This document shows, piece by piece, positions 63,601 through 64,000 of a stretch of DNA of 64,000 nt (position 1 is its first letter; each line of letters opens with the position of its first letter). The translations under genes and the position numbers were made by a program. The notes beneath the pieces are model-generated. The model was not told the DNA's origin, did no database searches, and saw only the letters and a list, made by a program, of their open reading frames with translations. Origin of the DNA: Acridotheres tristis (Eukaryota; Chordata; Aves; Passeriformes; Sturnidae); contig CM072886.1 of NCBI GenBank assembly GCA_037013685.1, positions 70,707,859 to 70,771,858 on the forward strand, given 5' to 3'.

Positions 63601-63908
63601 TTTTTTAAAGTGTAGTTTTTTCCATAAAACTTTACTGTGCTGCTACTAGTTCCATTTTCATAAGGTGTGAAATACAATAAGGTTGAATAAAAATATAAAA
63701 GTGATACAAGCAAAGATGAATCACCCAGAATGGCAGGGATATCTTAAGCCAGATTTTAGTGCCAGAAAAAGTCTACATTTTCTGTATGGATCGAGGAAGA
63801 AAATTCCTACTGGAGATGATTTGATGTGTAGACATCACCTAGTTACTGGTTCCAGTCCTATAAACGATGAGTCGTAAGAAAAAACCAAACAGAAGTTCTG
63901 TGGTAAAC
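57691..63908. other. AT-rich single-copy DNA, no gene supported
   Basis: No gene is supported in 6.2 kb. The only curiosity is a terminal-exon-like arrangement at 61251-61326: a pyrimidine-rich 3' splice-site motif, 17 codons, a stop and an overlapping AATAAA. There is a short TA run at 59549-59561. Confidence 0.55.
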
Positions 63909-64000
63909 TGTGGGGGTTTTGCTAAAGGCTGAGGGGGCACTGATGCAGAAAAATAGGAGGAAGCTGTTTGCAGAGGCATAGAAGGAGACATCCCAGCAAA
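63909..64000 (+). mobile_element. Possible LTR start, cut by window end
   Basis: From TGTGGGGGTTTTGCTAAAGG the sequence becomes abruptly GC-richer and resembles the U3 start of songbird LTRs (TG start, GAGGGGGCACTGATGCAG, GGAGGAAGCTGTTTGCAG). Only 92 bases are visible, so neither the other end nor a target duplication can be checked. Confidence 0.35.

Overview
This window looks like nuclear DNA from a bird, probably a songbird or another neoavian. The evidence is repeat content. The dominant interspersed repeat is the chicken-repeat-1 (CR1) LINE, seen as about nine pieces, several with the diagnostic 3' end (a conserved block reading toward TTGGAAGGG and ending in ATTCTATG-like 8-mers). The other elements are avian-type endogenous retrovirus LTRs. 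The background is AT-rich, with A/C-only simple tracts and a long pentanucleotide microsatellite. There is no prokaryotic gene density, no operon, no CRISPR array, and no tRNA or rRNA that I can recognise.

No protein-coding gene can be supported. Every open frame is short. The recognisable coding similarity is all decayed CR1 ORF2 (endonuclease and reverse transcriptase). The window is therefore either an intergenic gene desert or the inside of a very long intron. Slight hints of the second are a textbook recursive-splice-like motif at 46421-46446 and a perfect 5' splice site at 39159-39167, both on the + strand. Neither is proof.

Layout. 1-10.3 kb: AT-rich single-copy DNA with one A/C tract (6693-6881). 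10.3-11.06 kb: CR1 3' end (+), followed by a strong hairpin (11174-11228). 11.2-18.8 kb: single-copy DNA, a GC-rich islet near 13.4 kb and A/C and poly-T tracts. 18.84-21.7 kb: a long CR1 (+) split by a 658-bp solo LTR (-) with a TAAA target duplication. 21.7-37.0 kb: single-copy DNA with one CR1 3' end (29.6 kb), a possible conserved element near 25.2 kb and the longest open frame (27153-27728, -). 37.0-38.15 kb: two adjoining LTR-like pieces in opposite orientation. 38.2-42.0 kb: single-copy DNA with a short CR1 end. 42.0-43.08 kb: CR1 (+) split by a 630-bp solo LTR (-) with a CCTTG target duplication. 44.0-44.24 kb: CR1 3' end (+). 49.5-51.24 kb: CR1 (-) with an internal reverse-transcriptase deletion and a pentamer microsatellite at its 3' end. 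55.58-55.72 kb: about 28 copies of TCCTC. 56.5-57.7 kb: old CR1 endonuclease fragment abutting an old ERVL-type LTR. 57.7-64 kb: single-copy DNA, with a possible LTR start cut off by the window end.

The elements do not act together as a pathway. Their nesting gives a relative chronology: CR1 first, LTRs inserted later and reduced to solo LTRs. Family names are recalled from general knowledge of avian repeats and were not checked against a database.
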